Assembly (NCBI GenBank): GCA_021781575.1
Contig: JAJXWP010000037.1
Coordinates: forward strand, 1-42,330
Origin: Pseudomonadota bacterium
GTDB taxonomy: Bacteria; Pseudomonadota; Alphaproteobacteria; Rhodospirillales; Magnetospirillaceae
DNA: 42,330 bases
Direction of reading: 5' to 3'
Below, piece by piece: positions 30,904 through 38,708 of the stretch. Under the pieces are notes generated by a model. That model was not told where the DNA came from. It made no database searches and saw only the letters and a program-made list of their open reading frames with translations. The first letter of the stretch is position 1; each line of letters opens with the position of its first letter. A program made the translations under genes and the position numbers.

Positions 30904-31275
30904 ATGTACAGGATGAGCCGGAGCAGAAGACCGGTTCGGGGACGTTCACTCGGGGAGAAATTGAAACCGGGTTTGATCTCTGCGGCGGCCCTACCTGCCG
31001 CGCGGAAATGGCTGCATAAGGGGCGGGACGTGAGCGATATCGAGGAGGAACTCCGGTCCATATTGGCGCTCGATCAACCGGCTCGCCGGAAGTGGTTGCG
31101 TGGCTGGATGTCCCGCATGGGCCTGGAGAACGCCAACCAGGCCGCGCCGATGTTGTGCCTCGCCAGGACGACGGTGGAGCGCATGATCTATGATCCGCCG
31201 CGATCTTCGATCACCGACCAGACCATGAAAATTGCGTGGCAAGCGGAACGGTTACGCTTGTCCGATAGTGCATAA
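30904..31275 (+). CDS. HTH protein, paralog of 25314-25562, with basic N-terminal extension
   Basis: The C-terminal 70 residues (ILALDQPARRKWLRGWMSRM; NANQAAPMLCLARTTVERMI; SSITDQTMKIAWQAERL) match the minus-block HTH protein throughout. The N-terminal 40-50 residues are an Arg/Lys-rich extension absent from it. Start may be ATG 30904 or 30913; a GGAGGA site at 30885 also serves a 6-codon frame (ATG 30896) ending at 30914 in ATGA overlap with the 30913 start. The last codons S-A-stop form half of a palindrome in the next promoter. Confidence 0.7.
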   Translation: MYRMSRSRRPVRGRSLGEKLKPGLISAAALPAARKWLHKGRDVSDIEEELRSILALDQPARRKWLRGWMSRMGLENANQAAPMLCLARTTVERMIYDPPRSSITDQTMKIAWQAERLRLSDSA

Positions 31276-31286
31276 TGCACTATATT
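31258..31286 (+). promoter_or_regulatory. Promoter with palindromic operator centred on a stop codon (copy B)
   Basis: TTGTCC (31258-31263), 17-bp spacer, TATATT (31281-31286). ATAGTGCATAATGCACTAT (31265-31283) is an 8-3-8 palindrome; its central TAA is the stop of the HTH gene. Same geometry as copy A. Drives the zeta-toxin module. Confidence 0.75.
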
Positions 31287-31314
31287 GATAGGTGTGGATG
31301 ATAGAGGTGCAGCT

Positions 31315-31491
31315 GTGAGCGACAACATTTTCGAGTATCAGGAGCGTTTGCGTATCCTCGAAGAGGACCAAGCCGTTCTTGATGAGATCCTCCCCGAACT
31401 TCGGCGCCGGCGGATTGCGGAAGGCCGCAAGTATCGGGCAGACGTTGCTGCCCGGATGCAGCAGGAGCTGAACCGTGCCGATGGGCTTTAG
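31315..31491 (+). CDS. Small helical antitoxin candidate of the zeta-toxin pair
   Basis: 58 residues from GTG 31315 (after AGAGGTGCAGCT). Almost entirely helical (EYQERLRILEEDQAVLDEIL; RKYRADVAARMQQELNRADG). It lies directly before and overlaps the zeta toxin by 17 bp, the position of an antitoxin. Not clearly an epsilon homolog. Confidence 0.6.
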   Translation: MSDNIFEYQERLRILEEDQAVLDEILPELRRRRIAEGRKYRADVAARMQQELNRADGL

Positions 31492-32971
31492 GCCGACCTT
31501 GGTTGTGGTGGCTGGCCCCAATGGGTCAGGCAAGACCAGCTTTTTGACCTGCATGTCCGATAAGCAGCGGATCATCGGGGAATGGATCAACCCTGATGAA
31601 ATCGCTCAAAAGGAATTTGCGGGCTGGAACGATCCGCAGTCCATCATTCAGGCCGCCAACCTCGCCGAGGAGAGACGGGAGAAGGCGATTGCGGAGCGGC
31701 GAGACTTCACGTTCGAGACAGTTTTATCCGCCCAGGACAAACTCGCGTTTATTCAAAAAGCCAAGAATGCGGGCTTTTTCGTGCGCGCCTATTTCATTGC
31801 CACTGAAAGCCCCGATATCAATGCGGCCCGTGTGGCACGCCGCATGATGTCCGGTGGACATATGGTGCCCATCGACAAGATCATCAGCCGCTATTATCGC
31901 TCCGTTGCCAATCTCCCCGCGCTGGTCCGTCTGGCGGACATTACGCAGGTATTCGACAATTCGCTCAATGACCGCGAGCACCGGCATATGTTCAGCTTTG
32001 TCGATGGAGCGCTCCACAAGCAACGGGTGGCCGATCAGGAGATGCCCGGCTGGGGATGGAAGATAATCAACACCCTGCAAGCCGAACATTTGCTCCATCG
32101 CAGTAACGAGAAGCCCCCGCTTACTCTCGACCACCAGATCAATGCCGCCATGCATGAACAGGATCTGCCTCGCCGGCTGATGCTGCTTGACCGTGCCGCG
32201 GAAGGTATAGCGCTTCTGCAAGCGGATGTGTCCCGCGCCGCAAATCTCGCGCATCAAGCAGCGGATCTGTTCACAAAGATGGAGCGCGCCGACAAAGTCG
32301 CCGTGCAATTAGGCCAGAAGTTCGCGGAGTCCTTTAATGGGGTGTATCGCGAGCCTGCCCCTGCCATTGCGGCCTGGAACAACGCCGTCGAAGCCGAGAA
32401 TGATCAGATCGGTGTCCTGAACACTATGCGGTCCCACCCCGAGATGTTCGGCAAACTCCGCGGCAACAGTATGTTGGGCTTTGCCGGAGCCGAACGGAGA
32501 GAGGCCATCGAAGCGGTGCCCACATTGGTCGAGGCAGGGATGGCCTATATCAAGGCTTCGCAAGACGCCAAACGTGAAAAACCCCGGATCGAAGCCACGC
32601 GCCGGACCTTGACCAATGACCCGGTTCATTACCAGGCGACGGTGGCCCAAGGCATTCTAGCGTCATGCGACATTGCAGGCCTGAAGACCGCTTTGGGCCA
32701 GGCGAGAATCGAACTGCAAAGGCAGGAAGTAGCCGCGTGGGTGCAAACAGCAACCATCAATTTGGACACTAACCGCCTTACGCCAACGTGGCGCGATATC
32801 GATGAGGCGGAGCAGCGACGCCGTCAAACTGCTTTCACCGAGCCCGAGGGGCAGCAAGCGCTTTTCGAGGAACTGGCGCGGCGGGAGCCAGCCAGAGCGC
32901 TTCAGTGGCAACAGGAAAATGATGCCGAAGACGAAGTCCCAAACCATCGCGGCCCGACGCCTGGCATGTGA
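31475..32971 (+). CDS. Zeta-toxin-family kinase with long C-terminal extension, BID-like
   Basis: 498 residues; GTG 31475 after AGGAG. Residues 8-180 form a zeta/PezT-type kinase: Walker A GPNGSGKT (14-21), NPDEI (39-43), FTFETVLS (78-85), RVARRMMSGGHMVP and RYYRSVANL. Zeta toxins phosphorylate UDP-N-acetylglucosamine and block cell-wall synthesis. The usual zeta protein ends near residue 200-290; here about 270 more residues follow. Residues 284-365 (FAESFNGVYREPAPAIAAWN; SHPEMFGKLRGNSMLGFAGA; ERREAIEAVPTLVEAGMAYI) resemble the C-terminal BID-type translocation signal of conjugative relaxases and Bartonella effectors. That similarity is from memory. Confidence 0.8.
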   Translation: MPMGFRPTLVVVAGPNGSGKTSFLTCMSDKQRIIGEWINPDEIAQKEFAGWNDPQSIIQAANLAEERREKAIAERRDFTFETVLSAQDKLAFIQKAKNAGFFVRAYFIATESPDINAARVARRMMSGGHMVPIDKIISRYYRSVANLPALVRLADITQVFDNSLNDREHRHMFSFVDGALHKQRVADQEMPGWGWKIINTLQAEHLLHRSNEKPPLTLDHQINAAMHEQDLPRRLMLLDRAAEGIALLQADVSRAANLAHQAADLFTKMERADKVAVQLGQKFAESFNGVYREPAPAIAAWNNAVEAENDQIGVLNTMRSHPEMFGKLRGNSMLGFAGAERREAIEAVPTLVEAGMAYIKASQDAKREKPRIEATRRTLTNDPVHYQATVAQGILASCDIAGLKTALGQARIELQRQEVAAWVQTATINLDTNRLTPTWRDIDEAEQRRRQTAFTEPEGQQALFEELARREPARALQWQQENDAEDEVPNHRGPTPGM

Positions 32972-32993
32972 CGCATTATCAGGGGAATCACCG

Positions 32994-33086
32994 ATGTGGA
33001 TTGAGCGCGCAATTCTGATAGTGCCGCCATCGCTGCTGCTTCTTGGCGTCATCCTCTGGTTGTGCCGCGCGCACGGGCTGCTGTAG
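32994..33086 (+). CDS. 30-residue single-pass membrane microprotein
   Basis: ATG after AGGGGAATCACCG. Hydrophobic helix AILIVPPSLLLLGVILWLC, then Arg-rich end (RAHGLL). TAG is 9 bp before the ribosome-site region of the next gene. Confidence 0.55.
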   Translation: MWIERAILIVPPSLLLLGVILWLCRAHGLL

Positions 33087-33097
33087 GAGAAAAGCCG

Positions 33098-33466
33098 ATG
33101 AAGAGCCTGGTCAAGACGATCATCGCCAAAGTGCTGCGACTGCCATGGTGGATCGGAGTGCCGCTTCTGATCTGGCTGGGATTTCTGGCACTTCTCCTAA
33201 CCATTGGCGCCGCCGGAAGTCTTCTGATGTTGGTTGAGCCTGCCGTTAATGGCGCAGCCGCCCTGGTAGGTCATGCGTTGGCGCCGATCAACGGGACATT
33301 GAGCCGATATCCGGCGTGGCAATGGCTGAATGGCGAGGTCGTGGTGCGGCGAGGCGATCTGGCGATGTGGGGACTGGCGGTTCTCGGCGTCCTCTTTCAT
33401 CTGACGGCGCCGAAGGCGGCCAAGGTGGCGCCCGATAAGGCGGCTGCCAGCGGGTCAAAGCTGTAG
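33098..33466 (+). CDS. Membrane protein, 122 residues
   Basis: ATG 33098 after AGGAGAAAAGCCG. Two or three hydrophobic segments (WIGVPLLIWLGFLALLLTIG; LAMWGLAVLGVLFHLTAP). Basic ends. Function unknown. Confidence 0.6.
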   Translation: MKSLVKTIIAKVLRLPWWIGVPLLIWLGFLALLLTIGAAGSLLMLVEPAVNGAAALVGHALAPINGTLSRYPAWQWLNGEVVVRRGDLAMWGLAVLGVLFHLTAPKAAKVAPDKAAASGSKL

Positions 33467-33482
33467 TGTGGGAGGAAAGACC

Positions 33483-33848
33483 ATGGAAGAGCGGGCCGCT
33501 GAGCAAGAACGTCAGGGGGAGGCATGGACTCCTGAGGAGGACCGCAAACTGTACGAGGGCTTTCTAGCCGGGAAAACAGGGCCAAGTTTAGCGAGCGAGC
33601 ATGGTCGATCGAATGGTGCAATTCGTTCCCGCCTTCGGCGCCTAGGCCTTGTGACGGAAGACGGGGAATTGGTATCGCCACCTCCTGAGTTCTGCCCACC
33701 GGGTCGAACGGACAGAGCGAGTAGACGTCCGGATGCGATTTTTGCCGTGACGACAGGAGATGGCTGGCAAGTCGAATTGCGATCAAACCGGCCATTGACC
33801 CATGAGTTGATCGAACGGCTGGCAGTCATGCTTACGGCGGCCGTATAG
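33483..33848 (+). CDS. Small protein with Myb/SANT-like helix-turn-helix domain
   Basis: ATG 33483 after TGGGAGGAAAGACC. AWTPEEDRKLYEGFLAGKTG, then PSLASEHGRSNGAIRSRLRR (W..EED..L...F..G....LA...GR..GAI..RL) is a DNA-binding-type motif common in small phage and plasmid proteins. C-terminal part strand-rich. Role unknown. Confidence 0.6.
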   Translation: MEERAAEQERQGEAWTPEEDRKLYEGFLAGKTGPSLASEHGRSNGAIRSRLRRLGLVTEDGELVSPPPEFCPPGRTDRASRRPDAIFAVTTGDGWQVELRSNRPLTHELIERLAVMLTAAV

Positions 33849-33863
33849 CACAGAAGGAATCGC

Positions 33864-33956
33864 ATGCGTCTGCTCGCGAAGATCATCTGTCGCTGGTGCC
33901 GCGCGCCGAAGGCCAACGCCGCCGGCATGTGCACCAAATGCGGCCGGTGGCCGTGA
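33864..33956 (+). CDS. 30-residue zinc-knuckle microprotein
   Basis: ATG after AGAAGGAATCGC. MRLLAKIICRWCRAPKANAA, then GMCTKCGRWP: two CxxC pairs in 30 residues, very basic. Too short for most gene finders. Confidence 0.55.
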   Translation: MRLLAKIICRWCRAPKANAAGMCTKCGRWP

Positions 33957-33973
33957 CATCGGAGGAATGGCAC

Positions 33974-34159
33974 ATGGCTGCTTTGGAGAATGACCGTACC
34001 CGCGCGGCATCGCTTGTAGCCGGTGGCGCGGTGATCGCCGTACTGGCTATGGCGGCCCACTTCGCACATTGGCCGACAAATGTGTCTGCCTGGTGGGTGC
34101 TGATGCCGTTTGGCGTCGGCGTGGCCATGCTTGGGGTTGGTGGATCTCGGTTGCTGTGA
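33974..34159 (+). CDS. 61-residue membrane protein
   Basis: ATG 33974 after CGGAGGAATGGCAC. Two hydrophobic segments (AASLVAGGAVIAVLAMAAHF; WWVLMPFGVGVAMLGVGG). Confidence 0.6.
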   Translation: MAALENDRTRAASLVAGGAVIAVLAMAAHFAHWPTNVSAWWVLMPFGVGVAMLGVGGSRLL

Positions 34160-34180
34160 ACTGACAACAGGGGAACGAAG

Positions 34181-34477
34181 ATGCTGAAGAAAATCCGCGC
34201 CAGGATCGGCGCTCTCGTCTCGTCGGTATGGAACGTGGCAAAGGATGCCGCTTGTCGCCTTGCCCATCTGACCCCGAGTCAGGCCATAGAATGGGTCGAA
34301 GATCATGCGCCGACCATCTGTGTGGCTTCTGCGGGCGGTACGGCCTTCGGGATCTACCAACGCTGGCTGGCGCCCGACGACCGCCTTCAGGTGGTCGGCT
34401 ATTTCGTCGGTGCGATCTGCTTCCTGGTCTTCTGGTGGTCGCTTTGGAAAACGGCCGAGTCAGGTCGGTTGTTTTAA
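34181..34477 (+). CDS. 98-residue membrane protein
   Basis: ATG 34181 after AGGGGAACGAAG. Helical N-terminus, one or two membrane segments (QVVGYFVGAICFLVFWWSLW). Function unknown. Confidence 0.6.
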   Translation: MLKKIRARIGALVSSVWNVAKDAACRLAHLTPSQAIEWVEDHAPTICVASAGGTAFGIYQRWLAPDDRLQVVGYFVGAICFLVFWWSLWKTAESGRLF

Positions 34478-34489
34478 GGGGAACGGACC

Positions 34490-34744
34490 TTGCCAAGGAA
34501 TGGCGCCGTGCTGCTGAGCGAATATCCCGCCGACCTGGTGCGGCTGGCATGCCGGCGCTGCGGGCGCCGCGGCCAATACCGCCGGTCGACGCTGGCGAAG
34601 AGATTCGGCGCCGACATCGGGCTGCCCGAGCTGCTGGCTCGCCTGGTCGACCAGGCGGAGTGCGGGCAGCGCGGGAGCATGTCAGCGCCCTGCGGGGCGT
34701 ACTATGTCGAGCTGGCGCCGCCGACACCGCGAAACGAGGCTTAA
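34490..34744 (+). CDS. 84-residue protein with Cys motif
   Basis: TTG 34490 after AAGGGGAACGGACC. ACRRCGRRGQYRRSTLAKRF suggests a zinc ribbon half; later single Cys residues (AECGQRGSMSAPCG). Not recognised. Confidence 0.6.
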   Translation: MPRNGAVLLSEYPADLVRLACRRCGRRGQYRRSTLAKRFGADIGLPELLARLVDQAECGQRGSMSAPCGAYYVELAPPTPRNEA

Positions 34745-34758
34745 GAAGGGAACAGCGC

Positions 34759-34941
34759 ATGAACGTGCAGGATATGCAAAACAAAATCGCGGAGATAGTT
34801 GCCGCCGCAGGTTCCTTGAATTGCGAAGAATTGCAGCAATTGTGGGATGCGCTCGATGTGGCCCGAAACGAGGTCTATGAGATGGCGAGTAAGACCGACT
34901 GTGATTGGGCAGCAGGTCCCTTACCATTTCTGCAGGGCTGA
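34759..34941 (+). CDS. 60-residue helical protein
   Basis: ATG 34759 after AGAAGGGAACAGCGC. MNVQDMQNKIAEIVAAAGSL, then helical and acidic. Not recognised. Confidence 0.6.
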   Translation: MNVQDMQNKIAEIVAAAGSLNCEELQQLWDALDVARNEVYEMASKTDCDWAAGPLPFLQG

Positions 34942-34956
34942 CAGGAAGGGAAGCCG

Positions 34957-35586
34957 ATGACCAACGGGATCTCATTCGCGGCGATCGAAGCCGGGAAGCC
35001 GCACGTCGCGGTATGCCCGACCTGTCATGACTGGCTGTGGAAGGTCGGGCCGCAAAGCGGCTTTTTCGGCAAAGCCGATCTCGAGAGGGCCAAGACGCAC
35101 ATAGCGTCGGATGGCGACACCGTCCAGATGGACCCGCCGGCTCCGTTGACTGCCCACACGGAATTCGATGCGCAACTGCTCAAGGGCGAGTGTCCGCATT
35201 GCGGGGCCGATTACTGGTTTCTGACCATCGCGTTGCCGGAATGCCCGGTGTCCAATTTAGCCTCGGCGGAAATCCCGCAATTCGTTTGCGACGAGGGCTA
35301 TATCGAGATCGGCGACCAGGTCGACGGCGCCTATCGAGGTGATCCGGCCATGATCGCCGACCTCTGGACGGTGATGCGCCAGCGAGCGCGATGGCAAGGG
35401 CGGTACATCAGACTGGATGTGCATATGGTCGGACCCTTCGGAGGGGCCGAATCGCTTGTCGGGCCTCATGGGGTCGCCAGTTGCCGCGCTGCGCGCGCCG
35501 CCGACGGAACAACCAACATCTGGCTCCTGGCCTCCGAGATCGTCGCGATGATTGCGCCGGCCGCCGTGAAATTGCTGCGGTCATAG
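34957..35586 (+). CDS. 209-residue zinc-ribbon protein
   Basis: ATG 34957 after AGGAAGGGAAGCCG. Two CxxC pairs (CPTC near 20, CPHC near 80) likely bind one zinc; the rest is strand/helix mix (PQFVCDEGYIEIGDQVDGAY; NIWLLASEIVAMIAPAAVKL). The largest soluble protein of this part of the array. Not recognised. Confidence 0.6.
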   Translation: MTNGISFAAIEAGKPHVAVCPTCHDWLWKVGPQSGFFGKADLERAKTHIASDGDTVQMDPPAPLTAHTEFDAQLLKGECPHCGADYWFLTIALPECPVSNLASAEIPQFVCDEGYIEIGDQVDGAYRGDPAMIADLWTVMRQRARWQGRYIRLDVHMVGPFGGAESLVGPHGVASCRAARAADGTTNIWLLASEIVAMIAPAAVKLLRS

Positions 35587-35597
35587 CGAGGCCGACC

Positions 35598-35684
35598 GTG
35601 GTCGACAGCGACACAACGCCTGAGCTGGTCATGGATAAAGAGGCACGGGACTATCGCCTTGCCACAGTCACCCGCAAATGGTAG
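35598..35684 (+). CDS. Short frame, possibly a gene cut by the IS1595 fragment
   Basis: GTG 35598 reads VVDSDTTPELVMDKEARDYR and ends at TAG 35684, just before the transposase. No strong ribosome site. May be a truncated array gene. Confidence 0.25.
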   Translation: MVDSDTTPELVMDKEARDYRLATVTRKW

Positions 35685-35692
35685 AACGGGGT

Positions 35693-36376
35693 ATGAACAA
35701 CAAATCGCTATCGCTCCGCGAGTTTCATGCGCTCTGCCCCGATGAGGAGGCGGCGCGACTGTGGTTCGAGTGTTCTCGCTGGCCGGCCGGCGCGGTGTGC
35801 CACCACTGCGGCTCGGTGAAGATGGCGACGTTCATGCCGACGCGGAGTATCTGGCAGTGCCGGGCCTGTGGCTGCCAGTTCACGGTAAAGGCGGGAACCC
35901 CGATGCACAAGTCGCATCTTCCACTGCTGACCTGGGCCGAGGCGATCTACCTGATAGTGGCGTCGTCGAAAGGTGTATCGGCCAAGAAGTTGGGAGAGAT
36001 GGTCGGGGTCGGCTACGCCACGGCGTGGTTCCTGGCGCATCGCATCCGGGCGATGATGGCGGAGAACGATCCGCTGCTGTCGGGCATCGTCGAGATCGAC
36101 GAGAAATACGCCGGCGGCGCACCCCGCAAACGGGCGAAGGGCGGCGACGACGATCCGCCGGACAATCATATCAGCCTGGGCCCAGAGGGTTTGAGAGCTC
36201 GGTGGGAAAGCGTGGCACCCGAGGAGGCCAAGCGCCGTGCGCAGGTGCTTGAGAGCCCGGAGGGGGTGCCAGTGGCCCACGCGGAGTGGGCGAAGCGCAA
36301 GCCAGAGGAATACCGGGCGTGGGAAGAGCAACAAGTGGCGCGATCGCGGAGCCGCAACCATGGAATGAGCATGTAA
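35693..36376 (+). pseudogene. IS1595-family transposase, 3' truncated
   Basis: N-terminus with zinc ribbon (CHHCGS and CRACGCQFTVKAG), then the IS1595 core (KSHLPLLTWAEAIYLIVASS; GVGYATAWFLAHRIRAMM) and the first catalytic Asp region VEIDEKYAGGAPR. After about residue 160 the family match ends and an unrelated tail (ARWESVAPEEAKRRAQVLES) follows, so the second and third catalytic residues are lost. Not active. Confidence 0.75.
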
Positions 36377-36379
36377 CCA

Positions 36380-36913
36380 ATGGTGACGAGCAAGCTGACG
36401 ACGAAGGCGCAAACGGTAATCCCTGGCCCTGTCCGCGAACATCTTCGCGTGGGACCGGGAGACGAGATTTCCTATGAACTGATTGCTGGTGGGGCCGTCA
36501 TTCGGCGAGCAGGCGGAGGTCGGAGCCTGGATGATATCGACGAAACTGCGCCCGTTGATCTGCGGCCGATGCAATACGACCTCGACGCGCCCATAACCAA
36601 AGGCATCGAGGGCTTAACCGGCATCGTACTGACACCATCGGACGGGGTGCCGTTTCTTTCTTGGGCAAAAACGCCGACATGGCGAGGAGCATTCGAGCGT
36701 GACCTGCAGCATGTCGCCAACGACTCCGAGGATAGGCCTCTTCTGTCCACCTGGTTGCCCTTGGTGACGCTGCGAGAAAGCTTCTGCGGCGGCGGGCGAG
36801 ACCTTCAGGATGCGACGCTACAGCGGCTGATGGAACGCCTTCGTGCGCAGATGCGCGACTGGCGCGCTGCCGGCGTGGACCTAGTTGCGGTTGATGGGCG
36901 CCTGCGCCGATAG
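36380..36913 (+). CDS. AbrB/SpoVT-type N-terminal domain fused to an unknown domain
   Basis: Residues 1-45 (MVTSKLTTKAQTVIPGPVRE; LRVGPGDEISYELIAGG) are a PrlF-type AbrB fold. Such antitoxins usually end near residue 80-90, but this frame runs to 177 with an unrelated C-terminal part (LLSTWLPLVTLRESFCGGGR; ATLQRLMERLRAQMRDWRAA). Start ATG 36380 lies just after the transposase stop without a clear ribosome site. Either a true fusion or a DNA junction. Confidence 0.5.
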   Translation: MVTSKLTTKAQTVIPGPVREHLRVGPGDEISYELIAGGAVIRRAGGGRSLDDIDETAPVDLRPMQYDLDAPITKGIEGLTGIVLTPSDGVPFLSWAKTPTWRGAFERDLQHVANDSEDRPLLSTWLPLVTLRESFCGGGRDLQDATLQRLMERLRAQMRDWRAAGVDLVAVDGRLRR

Positions 36914-37017
36914 TCGCCGGCGCTCTTAGGGATGACCTCGACCTGGCCGATGACGGCTAGTCGACATGAAAGGAAGCCAATTGGGCCGCGTGAACACGCA
37001 CAGCCTTCTACAACACC

Positions 37018-37308
37018 GTGGAGCATCAGCACCTCGATAGTTTGGTGGGCTGGGCGACGGACGAGTATCCCTCGTCTGGGTTGCTCCTGGTGAAATGTGC
37101 CGACGGTCGGTGGTTTGTCGAAGTCGAGTTCGGAACGGCCTTTAATCTCCTCGACGGAGTTTCCCGGCCCGACATCGAACCCTTTCAGGAACCGCGCTTC
37201 CTGACGAACGAACAAGACGCTCGTCTCTTCGCCATCGAGTGCATCAAGTCGGCCTATCCGGTCCTGGCGGACCGGGATGATCTTCTCGACTGGTTCGAGC
37301 AGCAATAG
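37018..37308 (+). CDS. Hypothetical 96-residue acidic protein
   Basis: Reads EHQHLDSLVGWATDEYPSSG and DGRWFVEVEFGTAFNLLDGV; looks like protein. The start is unclear: GTG 37018 has no Shine-Dalgarno, while a good site (GAAAGGAAGCC) precedes a TTG at 36981 in another frame, so a frameshift is possible. Confidence 0.45.
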   Translation: MEHQHLDSLVGWATDEYPSSGLLLVKCADGRWFVEVEFGTAFNLLDGVSRPDIEPFQEPRFLTNEQDARLFAIECIKSAYPVLADRDDLLDWFEQQ

Positions 37309-37326
37309 GCACCGGAGGAATCGCAG

Positions 37327-37452
37327 ATGACTTCGCTTGATTACCGTCTCGGAAAGATGGTCGGCTGGTATCAGGGATTGGCCCTCGGCGCCCTTGCTGT
37401 GGCGATCGGCGCCATCATTACGCGCGTCCTTGAGATGCACGGCATCATCTGA
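37327..37452 (+). CDS. 41-residue membrane microprotein
   Basis: ATG after CCGGAGGAATCGCAG. MTSLDYRLGKMVGWYQGLAL, then a hydrophobic segment GALAVAIGAIITRVL. Plus-array junction on both sides. Confidence 0.55.
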   Translation: MTSLDYRLGKMVGWYQGLALGALAVAIGAIITRVLEMHGII

Positions 37453-38377
37453 CCGGAGGAATGACGATGCAGCAGATTGGATCATGGGTGCCTCGCCTGA
37501 GTGCCGAGATCTTCGCCCGGTGCCCGGTTATCGACGTATCCGCGGCGAGCGCGCCGCGCTGGTGCTTCAAGGCGACGCGCTCCCCGGTCGGAAGCTCCCG
37601 CTGGACGGCCTTGCGCACCTTGTCCAAGGCGTCGTTCGCCATGCGGACGACGTGGAAACGGTCGATAACGACGGCGGCTTTCGGCAGGTACTCCGCCGCC
37701 ATGCGGGCGTAAGGCCGCCACATGTCGATGGTGACGATCTCGACCAAGTCCCTGTTTCTCATCCCGGCGATGTACTGGCCCAGTACCTCCTCGTTGCGGC
37801 CGGGCAGCAGGTTCACCAGGCAGTGCCGCTGGACGTTGGTGACCACGCCGCACACCTTGCCGAGGATGTGTATCTCGTCCAGGCCGAGCCAGTCCGGCGT
37901 CTCGAAGACGTACCGCGTCTCCAGCGTCCCGATGTGATCAGACACGATTCTCCGCACCGTCCGGTCGTCGAGGCCGGTCTCGTGGGCGACGTCAGCGAAG
38001 GTGCGGCGTAGCCCGGCCTTGCCGACGTGGTCGACCAGCCGCCTAGTCATGAGATGGCCCTCGGCGCCGCCGGAGCGCGTCTCCGAGGTGTCTATGCCGG
38101 TCAGCGCCATGTCCGGCAGCGGCTGGAGCGTCGTGGCGTTGCAGGCTCGGCAGCGGAACCGCCTGCGGTCGATCTGGATGGTGACGTAGTGGCCGTGGCT
38201 CGGCATGTCGACGAAGAGCTGCGGCTTCGTGCCGTGTCCGTAGAAGGCGGACGCTCCGCACCTTGGACAGGCGTCCGGCGCGGTATCCGCCTCGGCCATG
38301 ACGGTGTATTGGCCGCCGGAGTCGTCCACGGACACCACGCGCAGGGTAGGCAAGTTCAACAAGTCATGGCGATCCAT
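37445..38377 (-). pseudogene. ISL3-family transposase, C-terminus replaced
   Basis: From ATG 38377: zinc-binding N-terminus (CPRCGA; RRRFRCRACNATTLQPL), then HTH region and DDE core (DWLGLDEIHILGKVCGVVTN; VTIDMWRPYARMAAEYLPKA; VVIDRFHVVRMANDALDKVR), as in ISL3 (TnpA of IS204/IS1001 type). Homology stops after VALKH near 37560; the remaining tail runs through array DNA, and the final catalytic Glu region is missing. The plus-strand gene starting at ATG 37467 (after GGAGGAATGACG) is cut by this insertion. Confidence 0.75.
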
Positions 38378-38582
38378 CGCGTGTCCGGGTGGCATGTCCG
38401 AGGAGTGGACAAGGTACGGCGAAAACCCTTCGCGCTGAATGCCAATCATGCGTTTCCTTGCCTCCATGCTGTTTCGCGTCGGAACAGGAAGCGACTCAGG
38501 CTTGCATGTGACAAGAATGTCACGGTGACACCGGACGGCGGAGACCTGTCGGATTCCATACGGTCTGCCCAATCGTCGATTG

Positions 38583-38698
38583 TACCGAGCGGTAAAATAT
38601 ATGCGTTCGGGCGATGTCTAAATCAAAATGTTTACCGAGCGGTAAATTTACCTTGAATCCCGTTCCTTTTCGAGTCTATATTTTACCGAACGGTAAAA
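38583..38698 (+). promoter_or_regulatory. hipBA promoter with three evenly spaced operators
   Basis: TACCGAGCGGTA (38583-38594), TTTACCGAGCGGTAAA (38631-38646) and TTTTACCGAACGGTAAAA (38681-38698) have centres 50-51 bp apart. TTGAAT (38653-38658), 18 bp, TATATT (38677-38682) fits a promoter overlapping the third operator. Confidence 0.75.
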
Positions 38699-38708
38699 TG
38701 AGGTCGCC

